This document shows, piece by piece, positions 17,013-26,294 of a DNA stretch of 64,000 nt (position 1 is its first letter; each line of letters starts with the position of its first letter). A program made the position numbers and the translations under genes. Location: NCBI GenBank assembly GCA_004172935.1, contig SDZD01000018.1, positions 1 through 64,000 of the forward strand, in the 5' to 3' direction. This DNA comes from a bacterium (GTDB lineage Bacteria; Armatimonadota; Abditibacteriia; Abditibacteriales; Abditibacteriaceae). Below the pieces are notes generated by a model. That model ran no database searches and had not been told where the DNA came from. It was given only the letters and a program-made list of their open reading frames with translations.

Positions 17013-18440
17013 TCAGTCCAGAGTCAGCGCTTTTGGTGCGCTTGCGATCAGCGTTTCTTCTTTATTATTGTCACGCGCCATACGGCGAACGCTATCGCCG
17101 GAGCGCAAAGTTTTCCGCTTGCGTTCTTTGACTTCGAGCTTACGTTGGCGCAGCCCGTCATAAATTTGATCAACGAGGTTGCAGGCTCTCTCCTGCGCCC
17201 ATCTATCGGCAGGGACTTCGCCTTCGCCCGCCCCAAAAGCCACTAGTTCGCTTTGCAACTGGCCATCGCCGCCAACATGAATCTGGACGCCATTCTCACT
17301 ATCCAAAACTGCAAGTAGAGAAGTTGGTTGTTCGTCACCTTCGACGGTTTGGACGCGATAACCCAATTCGCTGAGGACATCGGCGACTTGCAATTGAACG
17401 AACGCCGCCATCGCCGCATCGCTGAGGCGCTTCTGGGTGGCGGCGAAGTGTGTTTCGGCTTCGGTAGCGAGCGAGCGCAGTTCATCGAGTTCGCTGTCGC
17501 GACTTCGCGCTAGAATTACCGATAACTTAGCGAGTAGAGAAACCCCAATTTGACTGGCGGCATTGTCGTCGAGCGAACTGAGCGCTTGTCCACGCGCGGT
17601 TATGGCACCAGAAAACTCGCGCACAAGCGTCGCTTTTTCGGCAATTTTTCGGCGACGGGCATCTTCGTTGGCTGCGAGCAAATCGCGAGAACGAGCAACG
17701 GCACTTTGGAGCAGAACGATACCCTGTGCGACCGAAGCGGGCTGAGTTTCAAGCAATCCTTCCAATGAGTTGAGACGCGCAGACAAACGGGCTTGCTCGG
17801 CGACACCTTCACCTCGTTGCCATAAAGGACTGTCGAACTCGGCACGTAGCAAAGCGAGTTCTTCCTGCATATGCGCGATCTGAGCAGCTTTTTTCTCGTC
17901 GGGACGCGTTGCAGCTTCAGTTTGTCGAGCGACGCGCTGCACATTGATGGCACTGACCTGAGCCTGAAGTTTTTCGAGTTCCTTCCACACCTGCGCCAAA
18001 TTCGAAGCACCATTTTGGATTTCGTTTTCTAGTACAGCCATCTGCGCAGGCAAATCGGGAGGAACATCGGAGCCTTCACCTAAACGCCCACGCGCCCGCC
18101 GCAGAGAGGCACGCAGAAATTCGGCGTTAGCATCGACTTCAGCTTTTGTCGACGCGCTGGCAACAGTGCGCACCGCGTGTTGCGCTTGTACCTGTTGCCG
18201 TTGTTGGGCGATACGAAGTCCCGCGACTTCAGCTTCGGTACGAGCGCGAAAATCGCTCATGGCACCCTGGTACTCGGACTCCAGATGTTGGGCGGCCATA
18301 TAGGCCAATCGGCCAGCACCGTAGAGGGCAACAGCACCGCCAACTCCGATAGCAAGGGGCATCATGGCACTCGCGAACGTAGTACCAAGCATGGGAAATG
18401 CAGATTGAGAGACAACAACGGCTTCAGCAGCTCCGCTCAT
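17013..18440 (-). CDS. Membrane-anchored coiled-coil protein, first gene of the operon
   Basis: A 475-residue protein. Residues about 17-48 form one hydrophobic segment (MMPLAIGVGGAVALYGAGRL). Residues 50-370 are Ala/Glu/Gln/Arg-rich with heptad-like spacing, giving long coiled coils. A compact C-terminal domain (about 370-450: VLSELGYRVQTVEGDE..., GVQIHVGGDGQLQSELVAF) looks alpha/beta. The last 25 residues are basic. I cannot name the family. It starts the operon, with AGGAG 9 bases before its ATG, and its 13-base spacing to the ATPase gene suggests that it is the scaffold or substrate of that ATPase. The bases 18441-18579 contain the leader, cut off on the far side by an IS element. Confidence 0.7.
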   Translation of the reverse strand: MSGAAEAVVVSQSAFPMLGTTFASAMMPLAIGVGGAVALYGAGRLAYMAAQHLESEYQGAMSDFRARTEAEVAGLRIAQQRQQVQAQHAVRTVASASTKAEVDANAEFLRASLRRARGRLGEGSDVPPDLPAQMAVLENEIQNGASNLAQVWKELEKLQAQVSAINVQRVARQTEAATRPDEKKAAQIAHMQEELALLRAEFDSPLWQRGEGVAEQARLSARLNSLEGLLETQPASVAQGIVLLQSAVARSRDLLAANEDARRRKIAEKATLVREFSGAITARGQALSSLDDNAASQIGVSLLAKLSVILARSRDSELDELRSLATEAETHFAATQKRLSDAAMAAFVQLQVADVLSELGYRVQTVEGDEQPTSLLAVLDSENGVQIHVGGDGQLQSELVAFGAGEGEVPADRWAQERACNLVDQIYDGLRQRKLEVKERKRKTLRSGDSVRRMARDNNKEETLIASAPKALTLD

Positions 18441-18592
18441 AACTATATTAACTCCTGATGCTATTTTAATGAGTTGTCAGTAGACGCGCTGTCATGTTTT
18501 TATATCTTCCAAAGAAAGAGTGTTACATGACTCAAAAGCCGTCATTTTCTAGCCTCCGCGGAACGATCTTCTCGCTTACTGAACTTCCCCCT

Positions 18593-19557
18593 CTAGAGTG
18601 GACAGTGAGATAAGAACTTTTGCTCGTTGATGTGGTGAGCCAATTCAAAGGCTAAGGGCGATTTGTTCCCCCACCCACAGGGTACCCGACTATATCTGCG
18701 CACCGTGTTGTAGAAGTGGTCGATGTAATCGGCTATCAATTCGTGGGCGATGGCTTTGCTGTCAAAGCAGCGGCCCACTTGATCGCCCAATAACTCGGCT
18801 TTGAGTGTGCTAAAAAAGCTTTCGGCCACGGCGTTATCCAGACACTGCGCCCGACGGCTCATGCTTGCCTGGGTTTGCGCTCGTTCCAGCAATCGACCAA
18901 AGCCGTGGCTGGCGTCAACCACAAGTGGGTACCCGACTGCCTCTGTCGCTGTGATATAGCTCTGGACCTTGTCCTGCTTGAGAAGCCGCGCGTGTGCAAC
19001 GGGCGTTTCCAGGCCTTCTCGACCAGAGCAGACTCCAGACTCTCGCTCAGTGCCCATCCTAAGATGCGGCGTGAGAACAGATCCTGGACTGTCGCCAGAT
19101 ACAACCAGCCTTGGCGCGTGGGCAAATAGGTGATGTCGCCACACCAAAAGCGATTGGGACGCGCTACTTCGGTGGGTCCAAAGCAACGGGCCAATATGTT
19201 GGGCACCACCGGCTGCGTGTGGCGCGAATCGGTGGTGCTCACACGGCGCTGTATTCGACTCCTGCCAACAAGTCCGTTTCGCTTCATCAGGTGGGCCACC
19301 CGCTTGCGACTGACGCGAATCCCTTGTTCGCGCAGTTCCTCGTAGACGCGAGGACTCCCATAATAATGACGCCCCCGGCGCTGAGCGGCCCGAATGTGCA
19401 ACACCAGTTGGGCTTCTTGCTGCCTTCGAGTGTGAGTCTGGGCTGAGGGCGAAACACATCGACGACGCCAAGCGAAGTAGCCACTGCGAGAGACGCCCAG
19501 AATCTGGCACTAGGCACTCACGGGGCACTGCTCCCGGTGTTCTTCAATGAAAGTGAA
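18593..19557 (-). pseudogene. IS3-family transposase orfB, inactivated
   Basis: The DDE integrase-type transposase can be followed through three pieces: FTFIEEHREQCPVSA, then a TAG near 19510, then GVSRSGYFAWRRR and GRHYYGSPRVYEELREQGI in the frame covering 19404-18859 (with FWCGDITYLPTRQGWLYLA, first catalytic Asp), then a shift near 19.0 kb to the frame holding SMSRRAQCLDNAVAESFF (catalytic Glu) and YIDHFYNTVRRYSR. One stop and one frameshift make it non-functional unless rescued in trans. Confidence 0.8.
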
Positions 19558-19571
19558 CTTCATCTTCGCCG

Positions 19572-19892
19572 TCACTTGGCCCCCGGTTCGGCGAAGATGA
19601 GGAGCGCTTTTTTTAGCACATCACGCTCCATCTTCAGGGCCGCATTCTCCTTGCGCAACCTCGCCAACTCTTCATCATGGGGACGCCCCTGGCCGGGGAA
19701 GGCGTTGTAACTCTCGTCTTGAGTCGTGGTGCTGGCGATGTGGTTTTCTCGTTGAAGCTGGCGCTTCCACTTGCGCAGTAAGCCAGAATTGACGCCCAAT
19801 TGCTGACCGGCCTGTGTCAGGCTCAGACCGCTTTCCAGCAAGCGCACCGCATCGCGCTTGAACTCGCTCATATATTGTTTGCGTTCAATCAC
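19572..19892 (-). CDS. IS3-family transposase orfA
   Basis: A 106-residue protein: an N-terminal helix-turn-helix (KRDAVRLLESGLSLTQAGQQ, then LGVNSGLLRKW) and a C-terminal leucine zipper-like helix (LARLRKENAALKMERDVLKK). This is the standard OrfA that binds IS ends and partners OrfB. It is intact, but orfB is not. In intact IS3 elements a -1 frameshift joins the two. Confidence 0.85.
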   Translation of the reverse strand: MIERKQYMSEFKRDAVRLLESGLSLTQAGQQLGVNSGLLRKWKRQLQRENHIASTTTQDESYNAFPGQGRPHDEELARLRKENAALKMERDVLKKALLIFAEPGAK

Positions 19893-19966
19893 TTGGAACT
19901 CCTGAATCTCTTCGTCTTGATCAGTTTGGTTCCTATCTCATTGTCCACTCCAGCGGGGAAGGTTCA

Positions 19967-20401
19967 TTTCTGGCCTCCTTCTTTTAATGGGACGGAGGGG
20001 CACTTTCCCCACTACAGACGGACTTATGGAAGAGGTCTATTTTACGGCTTTGGTGAAAATGCTTCGCCGAAATTGTCGGTTTTGGGTCTCTCGTAGTATG
20101 TTTCCCCTACAGGCAACGAGCCTCTGAAGCTGGATACTCGCGCGCGCTGAGTTCATAAACCGCACGGTCAATCCACATCCACATTCTATTCTCACCCAAT
20201 TTTTATGCGTTTTATCGATCTATCGCTCACCCCAACGATTCAGCACTATTCGCAGTAATATCTCAACTCGCTCTCACAGGCAATACAGTGGCTGTCACTA
20301 TGATCTGGACAATGGCAACATCCTCGTAATTGCTATAGAGAATGGAGCGGGAGTAGTAATATCCGCGACATCCCCCTCATCGGCGAAATTAACGACATTT
20401 C
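19967..20401. other. Intergenic region between the IS and the giant repeat protein
   Basis: About 435 bases with no recognisable gene, RNA or strong hairpin. It should carry the promoter of the plus-strand gene that follows, but I see no convincing -35/-10 pair. Confidence 0.4.
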
Positions 20402-20554
20402 ATGAATTTCCTTTCTAAAAATTCGGTGCTGCGATTGACGGCTCGTGCCGTCTCCGCAACGCCAAGCTCCCCATCGGGACTTCTTCTCAACGTGACGCCC
20501 AACTCGTCCGTACTCAGCCTCGACATCAACCTCAATTCTTCATTTCTGCGATGA
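20402..20554 (+). CDS. Possible 50-residue leader peptide coupled to the giant gene
   Basis: An ATG at 20402 opens 50 codons rich in Ser, Leu and Asn (NVTPNSSVLSLDINLNSSF) and stops at TGA 20552-20554, overlapping an ATG at 20551 in frame with the giant gene. The ATGA overlap fits translational coupling, but there is no clear ribosome site and no known homology. It could also be the decayed end of another repeat protein. Low confidence. Confidence 0.2.
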   Translation: MNFLSKNSVLRLTARAVSATPSSPSGLLLNVTPNSSVLSLDINLNSSFLR

Positions 20555-20604
20555 GCCTAATCAACTCTGGAAGCTCAAACCTCCATACAAAAGCCTTCTC
20601 ATTC

Positions 20605-23600
20605 ATGCGTTTCTCATCCTTATTAAACCGTACTCCCCTGCCCGCTACCGTTCTATCCGGCGCCCTATTGATGGGCTTTAGCAGTTCCAACGCCCAAGCC
20701 GCCATCACCTTTGCTGCGCGCACGGACTATGACACAGGAAGTGGTCCACGCAACCTGAGAGGCGGCGACTTCAACGGCGACGGCAACATAGATTTGGTAA
20801 CAGCTAACTTCACCGGCGACTCGGTGAGCCTGCTGTTAGGCAACGCGAACGGCACTTTCCGCCCCAAGACTGACTATCCAGTGCTTCCGCCCTCGCCTGG
20901 ATCTTCTTCGTCCAATGCCCTCGCGCTCGCCGACTTCAACGGCGATGGTAAGCTCGATGTAGCCGTAGCCAGTCGAGATTACGCTCAGGTGAACGTGCTG
21001 TTGGGTAATGGCAACGGAGGTCTGGGAACCTCCATAGGCTCCACAAGTTCGATTAACTCGTTCGCGCTGGCCAGCGGCGACTTCAATGGCGACGGTAAGC
21101 CCGATCTAGCATCCGTCAACTACATGTCGAATATCGTCGCTGTATTGATCGGCAATGGTAATGGCACCTTTGCAGCCCCGGTCAATTACACTGCAGGAGA
21201 AAGGACATATGGAGTGGCCGTTGCCGACTTCAACAGCGATGGCAAGGCCGATCTGGTGGTCGCAAACAACGATCCTACAGCCGACTCTGTTAGCGTACTG
21301 TTCGGCAACGGCAACGGCACATTTGGGGCCGCAGCCAACTACCCTGCTGGACGCGGGCCGCGTGACATCAGCACAAGCGACTTGAATGGGGATGGCAAGC
21401 CGGATATCATCGTCGGCAATTTTGGCTCCTCTACAGATAACAATGCCTCGCTGAGCGTGCTGCTCAACAATGGCAACGGCACCTTCCCCACCACAACTGA
21501 CTACCCTACCTCCAATGGCTCTTTCGCCGGTACGTTCGCTGGTATCGCCGTCGATCTCGATGGCGATAATAAGCCAGACCTCGTGAGTGCAAATAATAAC
21601 GGTAACACGATAGGCGTGCGCATGGGGAACGGCAATGGGACATTTGGTGCGCAAACAGCTTTTGCCGCAGGCGCAGGACCGCGTTCTCTTGTTAGCGGTG
21701 ATTTCAACCACGACGGCAAGATGGACATAGCAGTTGCTCAAGGCAACACAACGCAAGGCGTTGGAGGGTTGGGCGTGTTCCTCAACACAACGACCCCGAC
21801 CGTAACCAACACGGCGCCCGTTATCAACAGCGTGACAATCACGCCGACCAACCCAACCACGAACACCACTCTCACCGCCAACGTCAGTGCCAGCGACGCC
21901 CAGACTCCCGCCGCCAACCTGACCTACACCTATTTGTGGCGCAAGAACAACACGGTTATCACCGGAGCGACGGGCCAAACCCTCAATCTAGCGACAGCTG
22001 GCAACGGCGACCGGGGCGATAGCATCACAGTCACCGTGACAGCCAGCGATGGGCAACTGAGCAGTACCGCCGTCACTTCGTCTGCTGTCACAGTCCTCAA
22101 TAGCCCCCCAACGGCGAACGACGACACCTCCACTGTCGCCGAAGACAGCAGCGCCACTGTTATTGATGTTTTAGCGAACGATTCCTCTTCACCCGACAGC
22201 GGCGAAACTCTGTCCGTCACCTCAGTCACCCAGCCCACCAATGGCACCGTGACTTTGACTAGCGGCGTCGTGCGTTTCACTCCAACGCCTAATTTCAACG
22301 GCACAACGACCTTCAACTACACCATCAACGATGGCAACGGTGGAAGCGATACCGCAACCGTCACTGTGACTGTCACGCCAGTCAACGATAATCCGACAGC
22401 CAACAACGATTCGGTTACGGTACTCGAAGACAGCGGCGCCACCGTGATTAACGTGCTGACGAATGATAGCATTGCCCCCGACACAGGCGAAACACTAACC
22501 GTCACCGCAATCACCCAACCCGCGCAGGGAACTGGCACCGTCACTTTAACGAGCGGCGTGGTGCGTTACACCCCGGCTCTCAATTTCAACGGCACAACGA
22601 CCTTCACCTACACCATCTCGGACGGCAACGGTGGCACCGCGACTGCGACAGTCACAGTCACTGTTACCCCCGTCAACGACAACCCGACAGCGAGCAACGA
22701 CACCGCCACTGTCGCCGAAGACAGCAACGCCACGGTTATCGACGTCCTCGCCAACGATAGCAGCGCTCCCGACACCGGCGAAACTCTCACTGTCACTGCT
22801 GTCACCCAACCCGCCAATGGCACAGTTACTCTGGCGAGCGGCGTGGTTCGCTACAAGCCTAACGCCAATTTCAACGGCACCGACTCGTTCACTTACACCA
22901 TCTCGGATGGCAATGGCGGAACGGCCACTGCAACCGTCGTCGTCACCGTCACTCCAGTCAACGACAACCCGACGGCCAACAACGACTCAGTCACGCTTGA
23001 TGAGAGCAGCGATGCGACTATCATCGACGTGTTATCCAATGACAGTAGCGCGCCCGATACAGGCGAGACGCTCACTGTCACTGCTGCCACCCAGCCATCT
23101 CATGGCACGGTGACGTTAACGAGCGGGGTTGTGCGCTACAAACCGACAACCAACTACAACGGCCCCGATTCGTTCACCTACACAATCTCGGATGGCAATG
23201 GCGGAACGGCGACCGCAACGGTGAACATCACGGTCACCAGTGTCAATGACGCCCCCACCATCGCTTCGGTGACCGTCACTCCAAACGCCCCGAACACCAA
23301 CTCGCTGCTCACGGCGACAGTCGTCGCAAGCGATATCGATGGCGACAACCTGACCACCACCTATGAGTGGAAGAAGAACGGACAGAATATTCAGGGACAA
23401 ACGGGTAGCACACTCAACTTGGCGACCGCTGGCAATGGCGATAAGGGCGACGTTATTACTGTCGTTGCCACCGTCAGCGATGGCAACCTATCGACCAGCA
23501 AAGAGTCGAACAGTGTCACCGTGATCAACACGGCCCCAGTGCTGTCGGGCGTGGTCATCACTCCCAATAACCCCACAACGAACACTGTACTCACGGCAAA

Positions 23601-25998
23601 CCCGGTAGCAAGCGATATCGACGGCGACGGCCTCCAGTACAGCTACCAGTGGAAGCGCAATGGCACCAACATTCCAGGGGCAATTGGCAACCAACTCAAT
23701 CTGGCAACTGCTGGCAATGGCGACAAGGGCGATGTCATTACTGTGGAGGTGTTTGCCACCGATGGCACAGCCAACAGCCCCATTGCCACAGCGAACGGGG
23801 TCACGATCCAGAATACGGCGCCCGTTGTTAGCGCTGTCAGCATCGCCCCAACCACCCCGAATACCAACTCCTTGCTCACAGCCACCGTGGTTGCCAGCGA
23901 TGCCGACAACGACACTCTCACCTACACCTATGTATGGAAGCGAAACAACACAACTATCGCGGGCGAGACGGGCAGCACGCTTGACCTTTCCAAAGCGGGC
24001 AACGGTAATACCGGCGACGTGATTACCGTCACCGTCACAGCCAACGATGGCACCATTGCCAGCGCAGCGCTCACTTCGGCGTCGGTCACGGTAGGTAATA
24101 CCATTCCCACCATTAGCGGTGTTAGCATCACCCCACTGAATCCCAAAACCAACGACACCCTCACCGCAATAGTGACAGCAGATGATGTGGACGGCGACTC
24201 GCTGAACTACAGCTATGTGTGGAAGAAAAACGGTACCACAATCGCTGGCGAGACGAGCAACACGCTCGACCTCTCCAAAGCCGGCAATGGTGATAAAGGC
24301 GATGAAATCTCGGTGGTCGTAACGGTTAACGATGGCACCGACAACAGCGCGCCTCGAAGCTCGAACACCGTCACCGTTGCCAACACTGCTCCTGCTCTGA
24401 CCGATGCCACCATCAACCAGAACTCTCCCAAGACCAACGACACCCTCACCATCAGCGGTGGCGTTGCCAGCGATGTCGATGGCGATGGAGTCACAACCAG
24501 CTACCAGTGGAGAAAGAACGGCGAAAACATCACTGGAGCAACCGACTCGACTCTGGATTTGAGCGTGGCAGGTAATGGCGACAAGGGCGATGTCATCACA
24601 GTCGTTGTCAGCACCACTGATGGCAGCGTCACGACCTCGAAAGAATCGGCACCGGTCACCATTCTCAACACCACTCCAGTGGTTCGCAGCGTGACCATCA
24701 CGCCAAGCAAGCCACTCACTTATATCCTGTTGATGGCGAACGTGACGGCAGAAGACGCCGATGGCGACATCCCCACACTGCGCTATGAGTGGCGCAAAAA
24801 CGGCAGCGTTATTCCTGGAGAGACAGGGGCAACACTGGACTTGGGCGTGGCTGGCAATGGCGACGATGGCGACACTATCACGGTTACGGTCACCGCCGTT
24901 GATGGCTCGGTCGGCATCTCCGCTTCCGTCACCTCCGATTCGGTAACTATCGGCAACGACGCGCCCCATATCGTTTCGGTGACGCCGCAAAACACCACCG
25001 ATAAAGTCGGCGACAAGCGCACCTTCACCATCACGGCCAGCGATGCCAACGGCGCCAGCGACATCAAAGAACTCTGGCTGCTCGTCAACACCCGCCTCAA
25101 CTGGAGCGAGGGGGCCACCTTCATCTACGTCCCCAGCGCATCATCGCCCACAGATGGTTTGCTCTATCTGCGGCGCGGCGATAGCTTCCTAGCACCGATC
25201 ACCATTGGCACTGGCGCCGATCCATTGGCCGTGCTCGATAACGGCGCTGTGCGCGTTCTGGCCAGCGAAGTGGTCGTCACTGTATCGGACAACACGATCA
25301 CACTGTCGATTCCAGCAGTTATTCGCGAAGGATTAGTGGGGACGAACACTCTGTTCGCCCGTGTCAACGATGCGGCAGGCGCCCTCGACCCTGCCTCGCT
25401 TGTAGGCGATTCAGGTTATGTGCGTTTCGGACCCTACACCGTCACCTCGCAATTCACGGGTGCTGTCAATAGCGCCCCGACGCTTTCCAAATTGACGCCC
25501 ACTATCACCAATACCCGTCTCAGTGGCAGCATCGCGGCGGCGCAAAACTTCGGCTTCTTCGTGAAGGATGAAGATGGCTCCAGCGACATCGAAAGCGTCA
25601 TTTTCCTGGCTGGCAAACAGCGCGGTTGGACTGGCACCGCGACCTTCTACTACGAAGTGCGCACTCGCCGCCTCTACTTGCGCTCCGACAACGGACAGAG
25701 TTGGCTGGGAGGCGGACAAATCGGCACGGCGGATATCATCGAGAACTCGCAGGTGCGCGTTGATCTGTCCAAAGTCAAAATCACCATCATCGACGGCAAG
25801 AGCTTCGGACTGACTCTGCCATTGCAGGCCAAATCCACCCTACTCGGCCAGAACAAAATCTGGCTGCGCGTGCAAGACAAGGCGGGCCTTACCTCGCCCG
25901 ATGGCGACCTGCAGGGATACGTCGAAAAGGGGACCTGGAATGTTGTCGCTTCCAGCGCCACCCCCGCCTCGCCCCAGCCCTCCAACGGCCACTCCTAA
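20605..25998 (+). CDS. Giant secreted FG-GAP / cadherin-like / Ig-like repeat protein
   Basis: About 1797 residues from the ATG at 20605, which begins a good signal peptide (cut near SSSNAQA); the frame also opens at 20551. Order of domains: seven FG-GAP/VCBS repeats with Ca-binding DxNxDGxxD loops (GDFNGDGNIDLV, ADFNGDGKLDVA and so on; 20.7-21.8 kb), one Ig-like repeat (NTAPVINSVTITPTNP), four VCBS/cadherin-like repeats each with a VIDVLANDSS-type and a DGNGG-type motif (22.1-23.25 kb), six more Ig-like repeats (23.25-24.95 kb), and two related C-terminal domains (25-25.95 kb). There is no membrane anchor. Such proteins act as adhesins or matrix proteins. Near-identical repeats at DNA level make recombination or assembly errors possible. 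Confidence 0.85.
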   Translation: MRFSSLLNRTPLPATVLSGALLMGFSSSNAQAAITFAARTDYDTGSGPRNLRGGDFNGDGNIDLVTANFTGDSVSLLLGNANGTFRPKTDYPVLPPSPGSSSSNALALADFNGDGKLDVAVASRDYAQVNVLLGNGNGGLGTSIGSTSSINSFALASGDFNGDGKPDLASVNYMSNIVAVLIGNGNGTFAAPVNYTAGERTYGVAVADFNSDGKADLVVANNDPTADSVSVLFGNGNGTFGAAANYPAGRGPRDISTSDLNGDGKPDIIVGNFGSSTDNNASLSVLLNNGNGTFPTTTDYPTSNGSFAGTFAGIAVDLDGDNKPDLVSANNNGNTIGVRMGNGNGTFGAQTAFAAGAGPRSLVSGDFNHDGKMDIAVAQGNTTQGVGGLGVFLNTTTPTVTNTAPVINSVTITPTNPTTNTTLTANVSASDAQTPAANLTYTYLWRKNNTVITGATGQTLNLATAGNGDRGDSITVTVTASDGQLSSTAVTSSAVTVLNSPPTANDDTSTVAEDSSATVIDVLANDSSSPDSGETLSVTSVTQPTNGTVTLTSGVVRFTPTPNFNGTTTFNYTINDGNGGSDTATVTVTVTPVNDNPTANNDSVTVLEDSGATVINVLTNDSIAPDTGETLTVTAITQPAQGTGTVTLTSGVVRYTPALNFNGTTTFTYTISDGNGGTATATVTVTVTPVNDNPTASNDTATVAEDSNATVIDVLANDSSAPDTGETLTVTAVTQPANGTVTLASGVVRYKPNANFNGTDSFTYTISDGNGGTATATVVVTVTPVNDNPTANNDSVTLDESSDATIIDVLSNDSSAPDTGETLTVTAATQPSHGTVTLTSGVVRYKPTTNYNGPDSFTYTISDGNGGTATATVNITVTSVNDAPTIASVTVTPNAPNTNSLLTATVVASDIDGDNLTTTYEWKKNGQNIQGQTGSTLNLATAGNGDKGDVITVVATVSDGNLSTSKESNSVTVINTAPVLSGVVITPNNPTTNTVLTANPVASDIDGDGLQYSYQWKRNGTNIPGAIGNQLNLATAGNGDKGDVITVEVFATDGTANSPIATANGVTIQNTAPVVSAVSIAPTTPNTNSLLTATVVASDADNDTLTYTYVWKRNNTTIAGETGSTLDLSKAGNGNTGDVITVTVTANDGTIASAALTSASVTVGNTIPTISGVSITPLNPKTNDTLTAIVTADDVDGDSLNYSYVWKKNGTTIAGETSNTLDLSKAGNGDKGDEISVVVTVNDGTDNSAPRSSNTVTVANTAPALTDATINQNSPKTNDTLTISGGVASDVDGDGVTTSYQWRKNGENITGATDSTLDLSVAGNGDKGDVITVVVSTTDGSVTTSKESAPVTILNTTPVVRSVTITPSKPLTYILLMANVTAEDADGDIPTLRYEWRKNGSVIPGETGATLDLGVAGNGDDGDTITVTVTAVDGSVGISASVTSDSVTIGNDAPHIVSVTPQNTTDKVGDKRTFTITASDANGASDIKELWLLVNTRLNWSEGATFIYVPSASSPTDGLLYLRRGDSFLAPITIGTGADPLAVLDNGAVRVLASEVVVTVSDNTITLSIPAVIREGLVGTNTLFARVNDAAGALDPASLVGDSGYVRFGPYTVTSQFTGAVNSAPTLSKLTPTITNTRLSGSIAAAQNFGFFVKDEDGSSDIESVIFLAGKQRGWTGTATFYYEVRTRRLYLRSDNGQSWLGGGQIGTADIIENSQVRVDLSKVKITIIDGKSFGLTLPLQAKSTLLGQNKIWLRVQDKAGLTSPDGDLQGYVEKGTWNVVASSATPASPQPSNGHS

Positions 25999-26019
25999 AA
26001 CTTGATCTGCCAACATAGC

Positions 26020-26051
26020 AAAGCGCGCCCTTCTATTAAGGGCGCGCTTTT
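26020..26051 (+). terminator. Strong terminator after the giant repeat gene
   Basis: AAAGCGCGCCCTT (26020-26032) pairs perfectly with 26038-26050 around CTATT, ending in TTTT. It lies 21 bases after the stop. The symmetric A/T flanks could let it work in both directions. Nothing recognisable lies in 26052-26294. Confidence 0.85.
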
Positions 26052-26294
26052 CGTTACCCGAACTCCTGCATCAACCACCAACATAGAAAGCAACGGCATT
26101 TCGATGAATGTCTAATAAATGAATCATTTAGGGTAAGTAAGACACAAGTAAAACAATTGGAACGTGATTGCCTAGGACAGCAAAGAAATTTTTCTGGGCA
26201 AGGAACATTACCAGTACGCCCTCTACTCCTATCCGCTCACCACAGTCGAATTGCCCCTAGTAGCGCGTGTATTTGGATGCTCACATACATTCAC

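Larger units (their letters stand above)
18580..19966 (-). mobile_element. Degenerate IS3-family insertion sequence
   Basis: A 1387-bp element with TG...CA ends and terminal inverted repeats of about 38 bp. The left end TGAACTTCCCCCTCTAGAGT matches the reverse complement of the right end TGAACCTTCCCCGCTGGAGT at most positions, and the match runs on through GGACA and TGAGATA. Inside are orfA and a damaged orfB on the minus strand. No convincing target-site duplication flanks it. It lies about 140 bases upstream of the kinase operon and so may have replaced or added to its promoter region. Confidence 0.8.

Noticed and set aside
9664-18440. Type VI secretion locus
   Set aside because: Kinase, PP2C, FHA and a ClpB-like ATPase invite that reading, but no Hcp, VgrG, sheath or baseplate genes are in the window and the ATPase lacks the two-module ClpV layout.
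23488-24990. Long 500-residue open frame antisense to the giant repeat gene
   Set aside because: It follows the repeat periodicity of the sense gene, is Cys/Gly/Arg/His-rich without known motifs, and the sense protein is clearly real. It is a codon-bias shadow.
20605-25998. CRISPR array or minisatellite
   Set aside because: The repetition is in-frame protein repeats of 200-300 bases, without short direct repeats and unique spacers.
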